In this document: positions 8,653 to 19,365 of the stretch, piece by piece
Numbering within the stretch: position 1 is the first letter of the stretch
How the letters are laid out: each line of letters opens with the position of its first letter
Assembly (NCBI GenBank): GCA_026388095.1
Contig: JAPLKL010000079.1
Span: 62,001 to 126,000, forward strand
From: Elusimicrobiota bacterium
GTDB lineage: Bacteria; Elusimicrobiota; Elusimicrobia; UBA1565; UBA9628
Length of the DNA: 64,000 bases
Reading direction: 5' to 3'
Notes under the pieces: model-generated
Told to the model about the DNA's origin: nothing
The model's input: the letters and a program-made list of their open reading frames with translations, nothing else
Database searches by the model: none
Program-made: the position numbers and the translations under genes

Positions 8653-8713
8653 GCACATGACCATCAACGCATTCCCTGAGGACGGTCAGTACCAGAGCGC
8701 TGCCGCGCTCTAG
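8653..8713 (+). repeat. 61-bp structured repeat, copy 1 (topA-xer gap)
   Basis: Begins directly after the topA stop with GCACATGACC and ends with CTAG, 3 bases before the xer start codon. It is 56/61 identical to the copy at 10671-10731. It contains TGACC/GGTCA outer arms and a 3' hairpin AGAGCGC-TGCC-GCGCTCT. The A-T pair in that hairpin is C-G in copy 2, a compensatory change. It could be an RNA leader element or a mobile REP-like unit. Confidence 0.8.
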
Positions 8714-8716
8714 CAC

Positions 8717-9643
8717 ATGCCGCTGCGCAACTGGGTGCAGAGGTTCCTCATGCACCTGCGGGGCTTCCGCAATTATTCGCCCCACACATTGCGCGCCTAC
8801 GGGGCCGACCTGGAGCAGTTCCGCCGGAGCCTGGGCGACCCGGAGCCCGCCGCCATAGACCGCAACGAGGTCCGGGCGTATCTGGCCCAGTTGCAGGCTC
8901 GGGGCAACCTCGGCCGCAACACCGTGCTGCGCAAGGTCTCGGCCCTGCGGGCTTTCTTCCGTTTCCTGCGCCGGGAAGGGGTCATGGACCAGGACCCCTT
9001 CTGCGCCCTGCCCCTGCCCCGCAAGGCGTCGCGGCTGCCCAAGTTCCTGACGGAGAGCGAGATCTCCGAACTGCTGGCTCAGACCGGGCCGCAGCAGCCG
9101 TCTTGCCGGGAGAGGGACCGCGCCATCCTGGAACTGCTCTACTCCAGCGGCCTGCGTCGCTCGGAACTGGCATCCCTCAACGTGGGGGACGTGGATTTCG
9201 TGTCGGGTTTCGTGCGGGTCATGGGCAAGGGCTCCCGGGAAAGGCTCGTGCCGGTGGGGCACGCGGCCCTGTCCTGCCTGCGTGAGTACCTGCGCCAGCG
9301 CGGTCCGAGCTCCGCTAAGGGCGAGAGCCCCCTCTTCCTGAACTCCCGCGGGCTGCGTCTGAGCGACGCCGGGGTGGCGTTTCTGCTCAAGGGCTGGCTG
9401 CGCCGCGCGGGCTGGCTCAAGACCGTCACCCCGCACGCTCTGCGCCACAGCTTCGCCACGCACCTGCTCAACTCCGGCTGCGACCTGCGCTCGGTGCAGG
9501 AGATGCTGGGCCACAAGAGTCTGGCCACCACGCAGATATACACCCATGTCTCTTTGGAGAAGCTCAAAGAGGTCTACAGCCGCTCTCACCCTCGGAGTTC
9601 GGCGCCGCAGGCGCCGAACTCAGAAAAAGGACAACGGCCTTGA
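8717..9643 (+). CDS. xerC: Tyrosine recombinase XerC/XerD family
   Basis: A 308-residue site-specific recombinase. The N-terminal core-binding SAM-like domain covers about residues 1-85. The catalytic domain shows Arg147 (SGLRRSEL), His240 and Arg243 (HALRHS), His266 (LGHKSLATT) and nucleophile Tyr275 (IYTHVS). The family resolves chromosome dimers with FtsK at dif. Placement after topA follows a common dprA-topA-xerC order, so XerC is the better guess, but XerD cannot be excluded. The C-terminal tail after LKEVYSRSHP is encoded by a perfect 12-bp-stem palindrome and looks like an addition. No ribosome site is seen; the 61-bp repeat occupies the upstream position. Confidence 0.88.
   Translation: MPLRNWVQRFLMHLRGFRNYSPHTLRAYGADLEQFRRSLGDPEPAAIDRNEVRAYLAQLQARGNLGRNTVLRKVSALRAFFRFLRREGVMDQDPFCALPLPRKASRLPKFLTESEISELLAQTGPQQPSCRERDRAILELLYSSGLRRSELASLNVGDVDFVSGFVRVMGKGSRERLVPVGHAALSCLREYLRQRGPSSAKGESPLFLNSRGLRLSDAGVAFLLKGWLRRAGWLKTVTPHALRHSFATHLLNSGCDLRSVQEMLGHKSLATTQIYTHVSLEKLKEVYSRSHPRSSAPQAPNSEKGQRP
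9595..9621. repeat. Perfect 12-bp-stem palindrome in xerC 3' end
   Basis: GAGTTCGGCGCC and GGCGCCGAACTC flank a GCA loop, inside the last codons of xerC and 19 bases before the TTG start of the next gene. No T run follows. It may act as a processing or translation-coupling hairpin, or be an in-frame palindromic insertion. Confidence 0.65.
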
Positions 9644-10662
9644 TCCCCGACAAGATCGCCCTCCTCATGGAGGAGACCGGCTGCGACCAGGGCGAGGCGG
9701 AGCTGGCCCTGGAGATGTGCGGCTACGTGGTCGAGGAAGCGGTCAAGGCTATCCCGCGGCTGCACAAGAATATCGTGGTCTTCAAAGGCAAGATCGTGCA
9801 GCCGGAGCAGAATCTCTTCGGCCTTCTGCTGGTCATCCTCGACGTGAAGTCCCGCGCGGTCCTGCGCACCCGGGCGGTGGTCTCCTACAACCCGGCGGTC
9901 TGCGCGGTGAGCCTGGAGAAGGACTGGTTCGAGTTCGAGAAGTATCTCTATGGCTGCCGGCTTTGGGAAGGCAGCCTCCCCACGGAGAGCCTGGAGATCG
10001 AGCAGGCCGTGGCCGGCCGCCTGCGCTCCGGCGCGGAGGCCGGGCTCTTCGATGCCCAGCCCACCGGCGCGGATAAGGTCCAAGCCGAGGTCGCCGGCGT
10101 GCTCAAGCAGCTGCTGCGCTCGGGAAGGCTCGAACTCCGGCTCAAGAAGGATGTCCTGGACTTGGGTCAATACCAGTCTTTGAGACCGGCCCCATCCGGT
10201 AGAGGAGAACGGCAGCCCTCCGGGGGCGGCGCGCCCAGGCGCGCCGCCGCCGCCCCCTGGCGCGCTGCCGGCGGTCCCCAGCCGGACGAACTGCTGGTCT
10301 TGAAGGTCACGTTGGAGTCCGATCCGGCCGGGATGCCCGCGGCTGAGCTGCGCGCCGGGGACCTGGTGGCGGCCACCATCGCGGATAACCGCGACATCGC
10401 CAAATACCTGGCCAAATTCTTCGGCGGGCATTCAGACCAGGGGCCGGTGCCCATCCCCGCGCCAGTCGAAGCCATCGAAGCCGCGCCGGCTCCTGCCGCG
10501 GGCGATCCGCAGGCGCTGCTGGTGCGGGTGCGCTTTTCGGCCGGGGTCTGCGGGGATGCGGAGGTCGCTTCCCAGGTCCGGCTGCGCGCTGTGCGCAAGG
10601 CGCCCGGGATGCCGGAGAAAGTCTCTTGGTGGCAGCGCTTTTTCGGGACGAACAAGGGATAA
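9640..10662 (+). CDS. Unknown protein with UBA-like N-terminus
   Basis: A 340-residue protein I do not recognise. Residues 1-38 ([20 protein letters not shown]) look like the three-helix UBA/TS-N fold found in EF-Ts and NAC-type proteins. An alpha/beta region follows to about 180. Then comes a low-complexity Gly/Arg/Pro/Ala linker (about 183-222) encoded by a GC-rich hairpin, a second folded part (about 224-270), an Ala/Pro linker, and a short C-terminal region ending [11 protein letters not shown]. There is no signal peptide. TTG start at 9640 overlaps the xerC stop, with AAAAAGG upstream. Co-transcription with xerC and position before purA do not reveal a role. Confidence 0.65.
   Translation: MIPDKIALLMEETGCDQGEAELALEMCGYVVEEAVKAIPRLHKNIVVFKGKIVQPEQNLFGLLLVILDVKSRAVLRTRAVVSYNPAVCAVSLEKDWFEFEKYLYGCRLWEGSLPTESLEIEQAVAGRLRSGAEAGLFDAQPTGADKVQAEVAGVLKQLLRSGRLELRLKKDVLDLGQYQSLRPAPSGRGERQPSGGGAPRRAAAAPWRAAGGPQPDELLVLKVTLESDPAGMPAAELRAGDLVAATIADNRDIAKYLAKFFGGHSDQGPVPIPAPVEAIEAAPAPAAGDPQALLVRVRFSAGVCGDAEVASQVRLRAVRKAPGMPEKVSWWQRFFGTNKG
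10225..10248. repeat. GC hairpin in linker of the UBA-like gene
   Basis: GGCGGCGCGCC and GGCGCGCCGCC form an 11-bp stem with a 2-base loop. It encodes the Gly/Ala/Arg linker of the surrounding protein. Confidence 0.55.
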
Positions 10663-10670
10663 CACGACCA

Positions 10671-10731
10671 GCACATGACCGTCAACGCATTCCCTGAGGA
10701 CGGTCAGTGCCAGCGCGCTACCGCGCGCTAG
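10671..10731 (+). repeat. 61-bp structured repeat, copy 2 (before purA)
   Basis: Second copy of the element at 8653-8713. Outer arms are longer and perfect here (TGACCGTC with GACGGTCA), and the 3' hairpin reads AGCGCGC-TACC-GCGCGCT. It ends at the start of the purA ribosome site (GGGAGG), 9 bases before the ATG, so it would form the 5' leader of purA. Confidence 0.8.
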
Positions 10732-12024
<1,293 letters not shown>

Positions 12025-12088
12025 GCCGTATCAGGCCTGGGCCCAACGCGATTCCTCGACGACGCACGCCGTGTCAAGGGCTTGGGTC

Positions 12089-12116
12089 TTGACAAAATCG
12101 CGGGGTCTGTTATACT
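12089..12116 (+). promoter_or_regulatory. Strong sigma-70-type promoter for small RNA
   Basis: TTGACA (12089-12094) and TATACT (12111-12116) are separated by 16 bases, the best match to the -35/-10 consensus noticed in the window. Predicted start is near 12123. Confidence 0.75.
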
Positions 12117-12122
12117 GGATTT

Positions 12123-12215
12123 AGGCGTCAGTCGCGCCTATGATTCCGCCCGGCCTTAACTAGCTATCTTCGGGATAGAGGGGTAAGATAGTTGGTAAGG
12201 CCGGGCCTCTTTTTT
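12123..12215 (+). ncRNA. Candidate small structured RNA (about 93 nt)
   Basis: Bounded by a near-consensus promoter and an intrinsic terminator, with no open frame. The 5' part folds as TAGGCG/CGCCTA (12122-12140). The 3' part is a long stem closed by CCCGGCCTTA/TAAGGCCGGG. Inside it CTATC can pair either with GATAG across a TTCGG loop or, as CTATCTT, with AAGATAG, so two exclusive folds are possible. The downstream HEAT-repeat gene seems to have its own -10, which argues for an independent small RNA rather than a leader. It does not resemble tRNA, 6S, tmRNA or SRP RNA as far as I can tell. Confidence 0.6.
12149..12215 (+). terminator. Intrinsic terminator of the small RNA
   Basis: A stem of about 21 pairs with one bulge and two G-U pairs (12149-12170 with 12185-12205) is followed by CCTCTTTTTT. 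This is the clearest rho-independent terminator in the window. Confidence 0.8.
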
Positions 12216-12257
12216 GGTGGCGGAATCCGGTCGTGTCGTATCCCCGCCCGCTTTTGC

Positions 12258-12263
12258 TAGAAT
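12258..12263 (+). promoter_or_regulatory. -10 element, leaderless geometry
   Basis: TAGAAT ends 6 bases before the ATG at 12270, so transcription would begin at or next to the A of the start codon. Confidence 0.5.
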
Positions 12264-12269
12264 CCCACC

Positions 12270-12995
12270 ATGAATGCGTCTTCTGTCCTCATGACGATTT
12301 TCCTCTCCGGCGCATCCACCCAGGCGCAGGCGCCGCAGACGCCGGAGACCGACCCCTTCCAGGCCGCTTCGGCCAAACTCAAGGATCAGTCGCCCGGGAC
12401 GCGCCGCCAAGGCGTCAGCGAACTGGGCCGGCTGCGGCGTGCCGAGGCCGCCCCCGCCCTGGTCGGGATCCTCAAGGACCAGGATGCTTCCGTGCGCTCG
12501 GCTGCGGCCCGGGCCCTGGGCAGTCTGGGCGACCCGGCCTGCGTGCCCGCCCTGCGCGAGACCCTCCAGGACACGGACCTCGGCGCCCGCATGAGCGCCG
12601 TCCAGACTTTGGCCAAGTTCGGCGACGTCTCCGGGCTGCCGGCGGCCTATGCCGCCCTGGAGTCCAATGACACCAACGCCCGCGGGCTCGCCGCCGAGGC
12701 CGTGGGCATGGTCGCAGACGCCTTGACCGGCCTACCGGCCTTGGACAAGGCCTTCACATTGGAGACCGACCCCAACACCAAGAAGATCATCGATTTCGCG
12801 CGCGGCCAGCTGCGGGCTCGGCTGGGCCTAAAGGCGGCGCCCGCACCTGCGCCTGCGGCGCAGGCCGCGAGCCCCGCTCCGGCCCCGGCAGCCGCGGGCA
12901 AGAGCGGCAAGGTGACCCGCAAGCAGAGGGCCGGGGCTAAGAAGAAGCCGGCCGCGGCTCCGCGGGCCGCGGCCCAGCCGGCGCAGCCGAAATGA
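12270..12995 (+). CDS. Secreted HEAT-repeat protein
   Basis: A 241-residue protein with an N-terminal signal-like segment (MNASSVLMTIFLSGASTQAQA). Four to five HEAT/PBS-lyase-type repeats span about residues 35-185, for example VGILKDQDASVRSAAARALG and LRETLQDTDLGARMSAVQTL. The C-terminal 55 residues are an Ala/Pro stretch ending in a Lys-rich tail. HEAT solenoids mediate protein-protein contacts, so a periplasmic scaffold role is plausible. The stop overlaps the ATG of the CHASE2-cyclase by 4 bases, suggesting the two act together. No ribosome site is seen, consistent with a leaderless message. Confidence 0.75.
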   Translation: MNASSVLMTIFLSGASTQAQAPQTPETDPFQAASAKLKDQSPGTRRQGVSELGRLRRAEAAPALVGILKDQDASVRSAAARALGSLGDPACVPALRETLQDTDLGARMSAVQTLAKFGDVSGLPAAYAALESNDTNARGLAAEAVGMVADALTGLPALDKAFTLETDPNTKKIIDFARGQLRARLGLKAAPAPAPAAQAASPAPAPAAAGKSGKVTRKQRAGAKKKPAAAPRAAAQPAQPK

Positions 12996-15124
12996 AGATC
13001 GCGGCCAAGAAGAAGGACCGGTTCCCGCGCAATTTCTGCATCGCCTTCACGCTGATCTTCCTAGCCCTGTACTGGCCGGGGATCTTGGGCATGTCGATAC
13101 GGGGAGTCTTCGCCCACTCCGAGGATGTCTGGACCGACATCATGTTCCGCTGGCGCGCGGACAAGCTCCCGACGGGAGACCCGCGCATCATCCTGGCGGC
13201 CATCGACGAAGAGACGGGCCAGAAGTACGGCTTCCCTCTGCCGCGCGAGGTGCACGCGCGCCTGCTGGACAAGCTCAAGACCTACGGGGTCAAGACCGCG
13301 GCCTTCGACGTGATGTTCTTCGAGCCGCGGCCCGGAGACGCCCAACTCGAGGCTTCCACCCGGCGCTTCGGGCACGTGATCCACCTCTTCGCTTTCTCGG
13401 AGAAGGATGTGGAGGTCCCCGGTCGGGAGCGCATGCAGGTCCTTACGGTCAGCGAGCCGATCCCGGGGCTCAAGAATGCGGCGCAGTACGTGGGCTACTC
13501 CAGCGTCCAGAACGTGCTCGACCCGGACGGCCACCTGCGCAAGGCCCGGCTCTTCGACCAGCGCACCCAGGACCTGCGCGACATGAACGAGATGGCCCCC
13601 AATATGGACGCGGTGAGCATGGCCAGCCTGCTGGATATGCCGGTCTCCGAGGTGCGCGCCCGGTTCGCCGAGCCGCAGCCGCGCACTTTGTTCTTGAATT
13701 TCCGCCGGCCGGTGGAATGGCTGCGCCATGAGAAGAGGGACGAGGCCGTGCAGCGGGAGGGCAAGACCACCAACCTGCAGACGGTCTACTGCGCCTACCG
13801 CGGCATCTCGGTGCTGGACCTGCTCGACGGAGAACTCACGCCCGCGCAGAGGGAGGTGCTCAAGGGCTCCTTGGTGATCATCGGCTCCACCGCCGTGGGC
13901 TACTACGACCAGTATCCCAGCCCCTTCAGCCCTCGGGCCGCGGGCATGGAGTTCCACGCCAACAGCATCGACAACGCGCTGCACGGGGATTACCTGCGCG
14001 TCACGCCGCGCAGCACCGTCCTGGTGATCCTGCTGGTCATGATCTGGCTGCCGCTGGTGCTGCTGCGCTTTACGCCCGCGATGGGGAACTCCGTCGTGGC
14101 CGGCGTGTTCCTGGCCTGGATGGGATTCACTTACTGGCAGCTCTGCCGCGGCGTGCGCACCGATTTCGTGGCTCCGGTCGTGGGGTTGGTGCTCTCCTTC
14201 CTGGTGCAGACCGTGCGCCGGGTCCTGACCGAGAGCGCGCAGAAGAAGTTCATCCAGCACACCTTCGGCCAGTTCGTCGCGCCCGAGGTGGTGGAGAAGC
14301 TGGTGGCCGACCCCGGCTTGGTCAAGCTGGGCGGGGAGAAGCGCGAGATGACCGTGTTCTTCCTGGACATCGCGCATTTCACCACCATCTCGGAGAAGAT
14401 GACGGCCGAAGCCCTGATCCAATTCCTCAACAGGTACCTCTCGGCCCTGAGCCAGGTCATCCAGGACCACAAGGGCACCGTGGACAAGTACATCGGGGAC
14501 TGCATCATGGCCTTCTGGAACGCGCCCCTGGACGACCCCGACCACCGCATCAATGCCTGCCTGGCCGCGGTGAAGTGCCAGGAGACCATGGCGGAGCTCA
14601 ACAAGGACCTCGACCCCGGCCTGCCCGAGATCCCCGCGGCCCGCATCGGCCTCAACGCCGGGGACATGAACGTGGGCCTGACCGGGTCGGAGAGGAAGCT
14701 GGCCTACACGGTCATCGGCGACGAGGTCAACCTGGCCTCGCGCCTGGAGGGCGCCAACAAGTTCTTCGGCTCGCGCATCATGGCCAGCGAGGCCGTCTAT
14801 TCAGGCGCCAAGGATGCGGTCGAGGCCAGGGAGTTGGGGCGCGTTCTCGTCGTAGGCAAGGCCATCCCGATCCGGGTCTATGAACTGCTGGCCAAGAAGG
14901 GGCAGTTGTCTGAGCAATGGCAGAAGGCCCTCCCTTTCTACAATGCCGGTCTCGCGCATTACTACAAGAGGGAGTACGACCAGGCGTTGGTGTCATTCGA
15001 GGAGGTCGTCAAGGTCTTCCCGAAGGATGGGCCGACGGCGCACTACATCAGCACGGCCCGAGACTACGTCGCCATCCCGCCGGACCCGGGTTGGGACGGG
15101 GTCATCAAGCTGACCGCCAAATAG
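12992..15124 (+). CDS. CHASE2-domain class III adenylate/guanylate cyclase
   Basis: A 710-residue membrane sensor. One TM helix near residues 12-35 leads to a periplasmic CHASE2 domain (about 40-335, with IILAAIDEETGQKYGFPLPR). Three TM helices follow (about 340-410), then a class III nucleotide cyclase domain (about 440-620). Metal aspartates lie in VFFLDIAHF and GDCIMAFW, and the transition-state Asn/Arg in NLASRLEG. The substrate-selecting positions look adenylate-type (Lys in EKREMTVFF, Asp in YTVIGDEVN). The C-terminal 70 residues form TPR-like helices. The expected product is cAMP in response to an unknown extracytoplasmic signal. It is coupled to the HEAT-repeat gene. Confidence 0.9.
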   Translation: MKIAAKKKDRFPRNFCIAFTLIFLALYWPGILGMSIRGVFAHSEDVWTDIMFRWRADKLPTGDPRIILAAIDEETGQKYGFPLPREVHARLLDKLKTYGVKTAAFDVMFFEPRPGDAQLEASTRRFGHVIHLFAFSEKDVEVPGRERMQVLTVSEPIPGLKNAAQYVGYSSVQNVLDPDGHLRKARLFDQRTQDLRDMNEMAPNMDAVSMASLLDMPVSEVRARFAEPQPRTLFLNFRRPVEWLRHEKRDEAVQREGKTTNLQTVYCAYRGISVLDLLDGELTPAQREVLKGSLVIIGSTAVGYYDQYPSPFSPRAAGMEFHANSIDNALHGDYLRVTPRSTVLVILLVMIWLPLVLLRFTPAMGNSVVAGVFLAWMGFTYWQLCRGVRTDFVAPVVGLVLSFLVQTVRRVLTESAQKKFIQHTFGQFVAPEVVEKLVADPGLVKLGGEKREMTVFFLDIAHFTTISEKMTAEALIQFLNRYLSALSQVIQDHKGTVDKYIGDCIMAFWNAPLDDPDHRINACLAAVKCQETMAELNKDLDPGLPEIPAARIGLNAGDMNVGLTGSERKLAYTVIGDEVNLASRLEGANKFFGSRIMASEAVYSGAKDAVEARELGRVLVVGKAIPIRVYELLAKKGQLSEQWQKALPFYNAGLAHYYKREYDQALVSFEEVVKVFPKDGPTAHYISTARDYVAIPPDPGWDGVIKLTAK

Positions 15125-15131
15125 AGAAGCC

Positions 15132-15839
15132 ATGGATATCTTCTGGAGACTGCTCTTCGGGCATCTGCTGGCCGACTTCACGCTCCAGACCAACTTCATC
15201 AACCGCTGGAAACGCCACAGCGCCTGGGGCATGCTGGCCCATTGCTCGCTCCATCCGCTCTGCTACGCCGCGCTGACCTTCCACTCCCTGGGGCAGGACT
15301 GGGTGGCTGTAGGACCCCTGCCGCTCAAGGGCTGGGTCTGCCTCCTGATCCTCTTCGCGGCCCATTACCTGGAGGACGAGTGGCGGGTCACGACCATCTC
15401 CAGGTTCAAGACCCCGGACAATACCCTGTACTTCTTTTGGGACCAGGTCATCCATGCGGCGCTCATCTTCGCGGTCTCGCCGCTGAACCTGGGCAGCGGC
15501 GAGTTCGGGATCCCGGAGAAGTGGCCCGTGCTCGGCTGTCTGGCCGTGCTCCTGACGCACACGACCACGGTGGCGACCTACTTCCTGGAGAAGGACCTCT
15601 ACGGCAACGAATACCCCGGCTTCGACGAGAAATGCCTGGGCATAGCGGAGCGGTTGGTGCTGGGCCTGAGTTTCCTCCTGCCGCATCACGGCTGGCTCCT
15701 GGTAGCGCCGGCCTGGCTGGCGGGCATGGGCGTGCTGCGTTCACGCCGGTTGCTGGATATGTCGTGGTTCAGCTTCGGCTTCGGGGCGGTGATGAGCATC
15801 GTCTGCGGGGTCTGCGCCCGCGCCGTCTACTATTCCTGA
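15132..15839 (+). CDS. DUF3307-type integral membrane protein
   Basis: A 235-residue hydrophobic protein with about six membrane helices. The N-terminus FWRLLFGHLLADFTLQTNFI matches the DUF3307 family start (HLLxDFxLQ), and HYLEDEWR and FFWDQVIHAALI carry the family's charged intramembrane residues. The function of the family is not established. It follows the cyclase by 7 bases and may share its transcript. Confidence 0.75.
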   Translation: MDIFWRLLFGHLLADFTLQTNFINRWKRHSAWGMLAHCSLHPLCYAALTFHSLGQDWVAVGPLPLKGWVCLLILFAAHYLEDEWRVTTISRFKTPDNTLYFFWDQVIHAALIFAVSPLNLGSGEFGIPEKWPVLGCLAVLLTHTTTVATYFLEKDLYGNEYPGFDEKCLGIAERLVLGLSFLLPHHGWLLVAPAWLAGMGVLRSRRLLDMSWFSFGFGAVMSIVCGVCARAVYYS

Positions 15840-15866
15840 GTCCCGGTCTGTGGGGGGGTCTTTCCC

Positions 15867-17540
<1,674 letters not shown>

Positions 17541-17558
17541 GTGGGCTCGGGTATTTTC

Positions 17559-17564
17559 TATACT
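17559..17564 (+). promoter_or_regulatory. -10 element upstream of MNT/HEPN pair
   Basis: TATACT lies 56 bases before the ATG at 17621. AAGGGAGA serves as a ribosome site, so this transcript has a conventional leader. Confidence 0.45.
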
Positions 17565-17620
17565 GTTCTGAGACGGGAGATCCCAGCGAAAGTCGCAGTG
17601 AGTCCGGCAAGGGAGACAGC

Positions 17621-17914
17621 ATGGGCCGCGAAGAAATACTGAAGACCATCCAGGCGCATGGCGGGCACTTGCGTCTTCTGGGTGTCCGGCGGCTGGGCTT
17701 GTTCGGCTCTTATGCCCGCGGCCAAGCCTCCCGGTCGAGCGATATGGATTTCTTGGTCGAGTTCGAGGAGAAGTCCTTCGACGCATACATGGACCTGAAG
17801 GATTATCTGGAGAAGCTTTTCCATCGCCGAGTGGACTTGGTCCTCAGGGACGCCATCAAGCCCAGGCTGCGCCCCGCCATCCTGCGCGAGGTCGTCTATG
17901 CCCAGGGACTATAA
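17621..17914 (+). CDS. mntA: MNT nucleotidyltransferase, antitoxin of HEPN/MNT pair
   Basis: A 97-residue minimal nucleotidyltransferase. The polymerase-beta signature [20 protein letters not shown] (about residues 25-44) holds the Gly-Ser and Asp-x-Asp catalytic motif, with a third acidic residue in RVDLVL. In characterised pairs such as Shewanella MntA-HepT, MntA transfers AMP groups from ATP onto a tyrosine of the HEPN toxin and inactivates it. It overlaps the HEPN gene by 17 bases. Confidence 0.88.
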   Translation: MGREEILKTIQAHGGHLRLLGVRRLGLFGSYARGQASRSSDMDFLVEFEEKSFDAYMDLKDYLEKLFHRRVDLVLRDAIKPRLRPAILREVVYAQGL

Positions 17915-18230
17915 GGTCTATCTGGCGGATATCCTGGAAGCCGTCGGCAGCATCCGGCGCTACACCAAGGGCTACTCGCTGCAGCGTCTGTCCCGGGACC
18001 GGAAGACCTTGGATGCGGTGGTCCGCAATCTGGAAGTGATCGGCGAGGCGGCCAAGAACATTCCTTCCGGCGTGCGGCAGAAGCATCCCGAGGTGGAATG
18101 GAAGAAGATGGCCGGGCTGCGCGATATATTGATCCACCAGTACTTCGGGGTCGATGTGGCGATCGTGTGGGACGTGGTGCGCAACAAACTGCCGCAGCTC
18201 GGCAAAGAGGTGCGGCAGATGTTGCGATGA
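17898..18230 (+). CDS. hepT: HEPN-domain toxin (HepT-like)
   Basis: A 110-residue all-helical HEPN protein. The RNase motif R-x4-H-x-Y is seen as [13 protein letters not shown] (about residues 74-86), including the tyrosine that is AMPylated in characterised MntA-HepT systems. [13 protein letters not shown] (about 44-56) is the typical first signature. It overlaps the MNT gene, as expected for a toxin-antitoxin pair; such modules often serve in phage defence or plasmid stability. The yajQ gene follows after 28 bases. Confidence 0.88.
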   Translation: MPRDYKVYLADILEAVGSIRRYTKGYSLQRLSRDRKTLDAVVRNLEVIGEAAKNIPSGVRQKHPEVEWKKMAGLRDILIHQYFGVDVAIVWDVVRNKLPQLGKEVRQMLR

Positions 18231-18258
18231 TCGCCGCCCGGCGCCGCTAGGAGGCTCT

Positions 18259-18756
18259 ATGGCACAGGACTTCTCGTTCGACGCTGTCAGTGAAGTGGAC
18301 TTGAACCTGGTGGCAGAGTCCATCCAGGTGGCGATGAAGGAGATCGTCAACCGGTTCGACTTCAAGAACGCCAACGCCTCGATCGAGCTCGACGCCAAGG
18401 CCAAGATGCTGATCGTGCGCGCCTCGGACGAGATGAAGATCGAAAACGCCTTGGACATCATCTACACGCGCATGGCCAAGCGGGGCATCCCGCTGAAGAA
18501 CTTCACCAAGGGCAAGATCGAAACGGCTTTGGGACAGACCGCGCGCCTGGAAGTGGGCATCCAGTCCGGCATCCCGACGGAGAAAGCGAAAGAGATGGTG
18601 GCGGCCATCAAGGCGGCCAAGCGCAAGGTGAACGCGACCATCCAGGCGGAGCAGCTCCGGGTGACCAGCAAGTCGAAAGACGAGCTGCAGGCGGTGATGG
18701 CTCTGCTGCGCCAAGGGACCTTCGGGGTGGAGCTGCAGTTCAAGAACTTCCGATAG
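18259..18756 (+). CDS. yajQ: YajQ family nucleotide-binding protein
   Basis: A 165-residue protein of standard family length with two ferredoxin-like halves. The start MAQDFSFDAVSEVDLNLV and the conserved EIVNRFDFKN, VRASDEMKIENALDI and GIPTEKAKEMVAAIKAAK are all recognisable. YajQ proteins bind nucleic acid and, in Xanthomonas, cyclic di-GMP, acting as effectors of transcription. The ATG at 18259 has TAGGAGG 7-13 bases upstream; an earlier in-frame ATG inside hepT is not needed. Confidence 0.92.
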   Translation: MAQDFSFDAVSEVDLNLVAESIQVAMKEIVNRFDFKNANASIELDAKAKMLIVRASDEMKIENALDIIYTRMAKRGIPLKNFTKGKIETALGQTARLEVGIQSGIPTEKAKEMVAAIKAAKRKVNATIQAEQLRVTSKSKDELQAVMALLRQGTFGVELQFKNFR

Positions 18757-18760
18757 GCGC

Positions 18761-18818
18761 CTGCGGTATCGGAGGTTCCGCCGGTGCCGGCGGGACGGAA
18801 TTCCTTACGGCCGGCGCG
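18761..18818. repeat. 58-bp palindromic repeat, family 2, copy A
   Basis: CTGCGGTATCGGAGGTTCCG begins a GC-rich unit 50/58 identical to 30657-30714. It contains nested inverted repeats (CGGA/TCCG and GCCGG/CCGGC). It lies between the convergent ends of yajQ and the lipoprotein gene and could act as a bidirectional terminator. Confidence 0.7.
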
Positions 18819-18834
18819 CCGCGGCTCTGCGGCT

Positions 18835-19287
18835 CTACTGGAACTTCAGCAGGTTATCGATCACCAAAGTGGTGAAGTACGGGGCGTTTTGCCCCGCCTG
18901 GAGGTTCAAGGCCTTCATCTGGAGGATGGCTTCCACCCTGAGATTCGCGGGTATCTGCAGAAGGTCCAACAGCATCGCAAGACTCGGCCCGCTCCCGGAA
19001 GATAGGTCGCTGATGATGTTGTCGTAGTTCACTGAGATGAAAGCCCGGACCTGCTTCGCCTGCGGGCTGTTCGCCGATCTTCCGCCGACCTGTCGCATGC
19101 GGAGGTCCAGCGAGCACCACTCCACCAATATGAGGTTATAGCACTTGGCCACGGCATCGGCGGCGACGGTGACTTTGGCGGCTCCGGGCTCGGGGGTAAT
19201 GGTCAACGCTTTGCTGCTGCGCATGGTCATGCAGCCGGTCAGCAGGAATGGGAATAAAGCGAGGCAGAGGGCCGCGGTTTTTTGCAT
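18835..19287 (-). CDS. Lipoprotein of unknown function
   Basis: About 150 residues. The N-terminus MQKTAALCLALFPFLLTGC is a lipoprotein signal with lipobox LTGC, giving a lipidated Cys for membrane anchoring. The mature part is soluble and helical, with two further cysteines (KCYNLILVEWCSLD) close together. I do not recognise the family. The ATG at 19287 is preferred over a TTG three codons upstream because a TATAAT lies only 8 bases before the ATG, so the message would be almost leaderless. Confidence 0.7.
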   Translation of the reverse strand: MQKTAALCLALFPFLLTGCMTMRSSKALTITPEPGAAKVTVAADAVAKCYNLILVEWCSLDLRMRQVGGRSANSPQAKQVRAFISVNYDNIISDLSSGSGPSLAMLLDLLQIPANLRVEAILQMKALNLQAGQNAPYFTTLVIDNLLKFQ

Positions 19288-19295
19288 CGGTTCCA

Positions 19296-19301
19296 ATTAT
19301 A
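19296..19301 (-). promoter_or_regulatory. -10 element of lipoprotein gene
   Basis: TATAAT on the minus strand, 8 bases before the ATG. Expected 5' untranslated region is about 2 bases. Confidence 0.5.
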
Positions 19302-19344
19302 CCTCGTAAAAAGTCAAAGCGGGGCACCGCGGCGGGAAATTGAC

Positions 19345-19350
19345 TATAAT
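19345..19350 (+). promoter_or_regulatory. -10 element of hutI
   Basis: TATAAT, 15 bases before the hutI ATG. There is no purine-rich ribosome site between them. The lipoprotein promoter faces the opposite way about 45 bases to the left. Confidence 0.55.
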
Positions 19351-19365
19351 CCCCGTTGCCAACCC

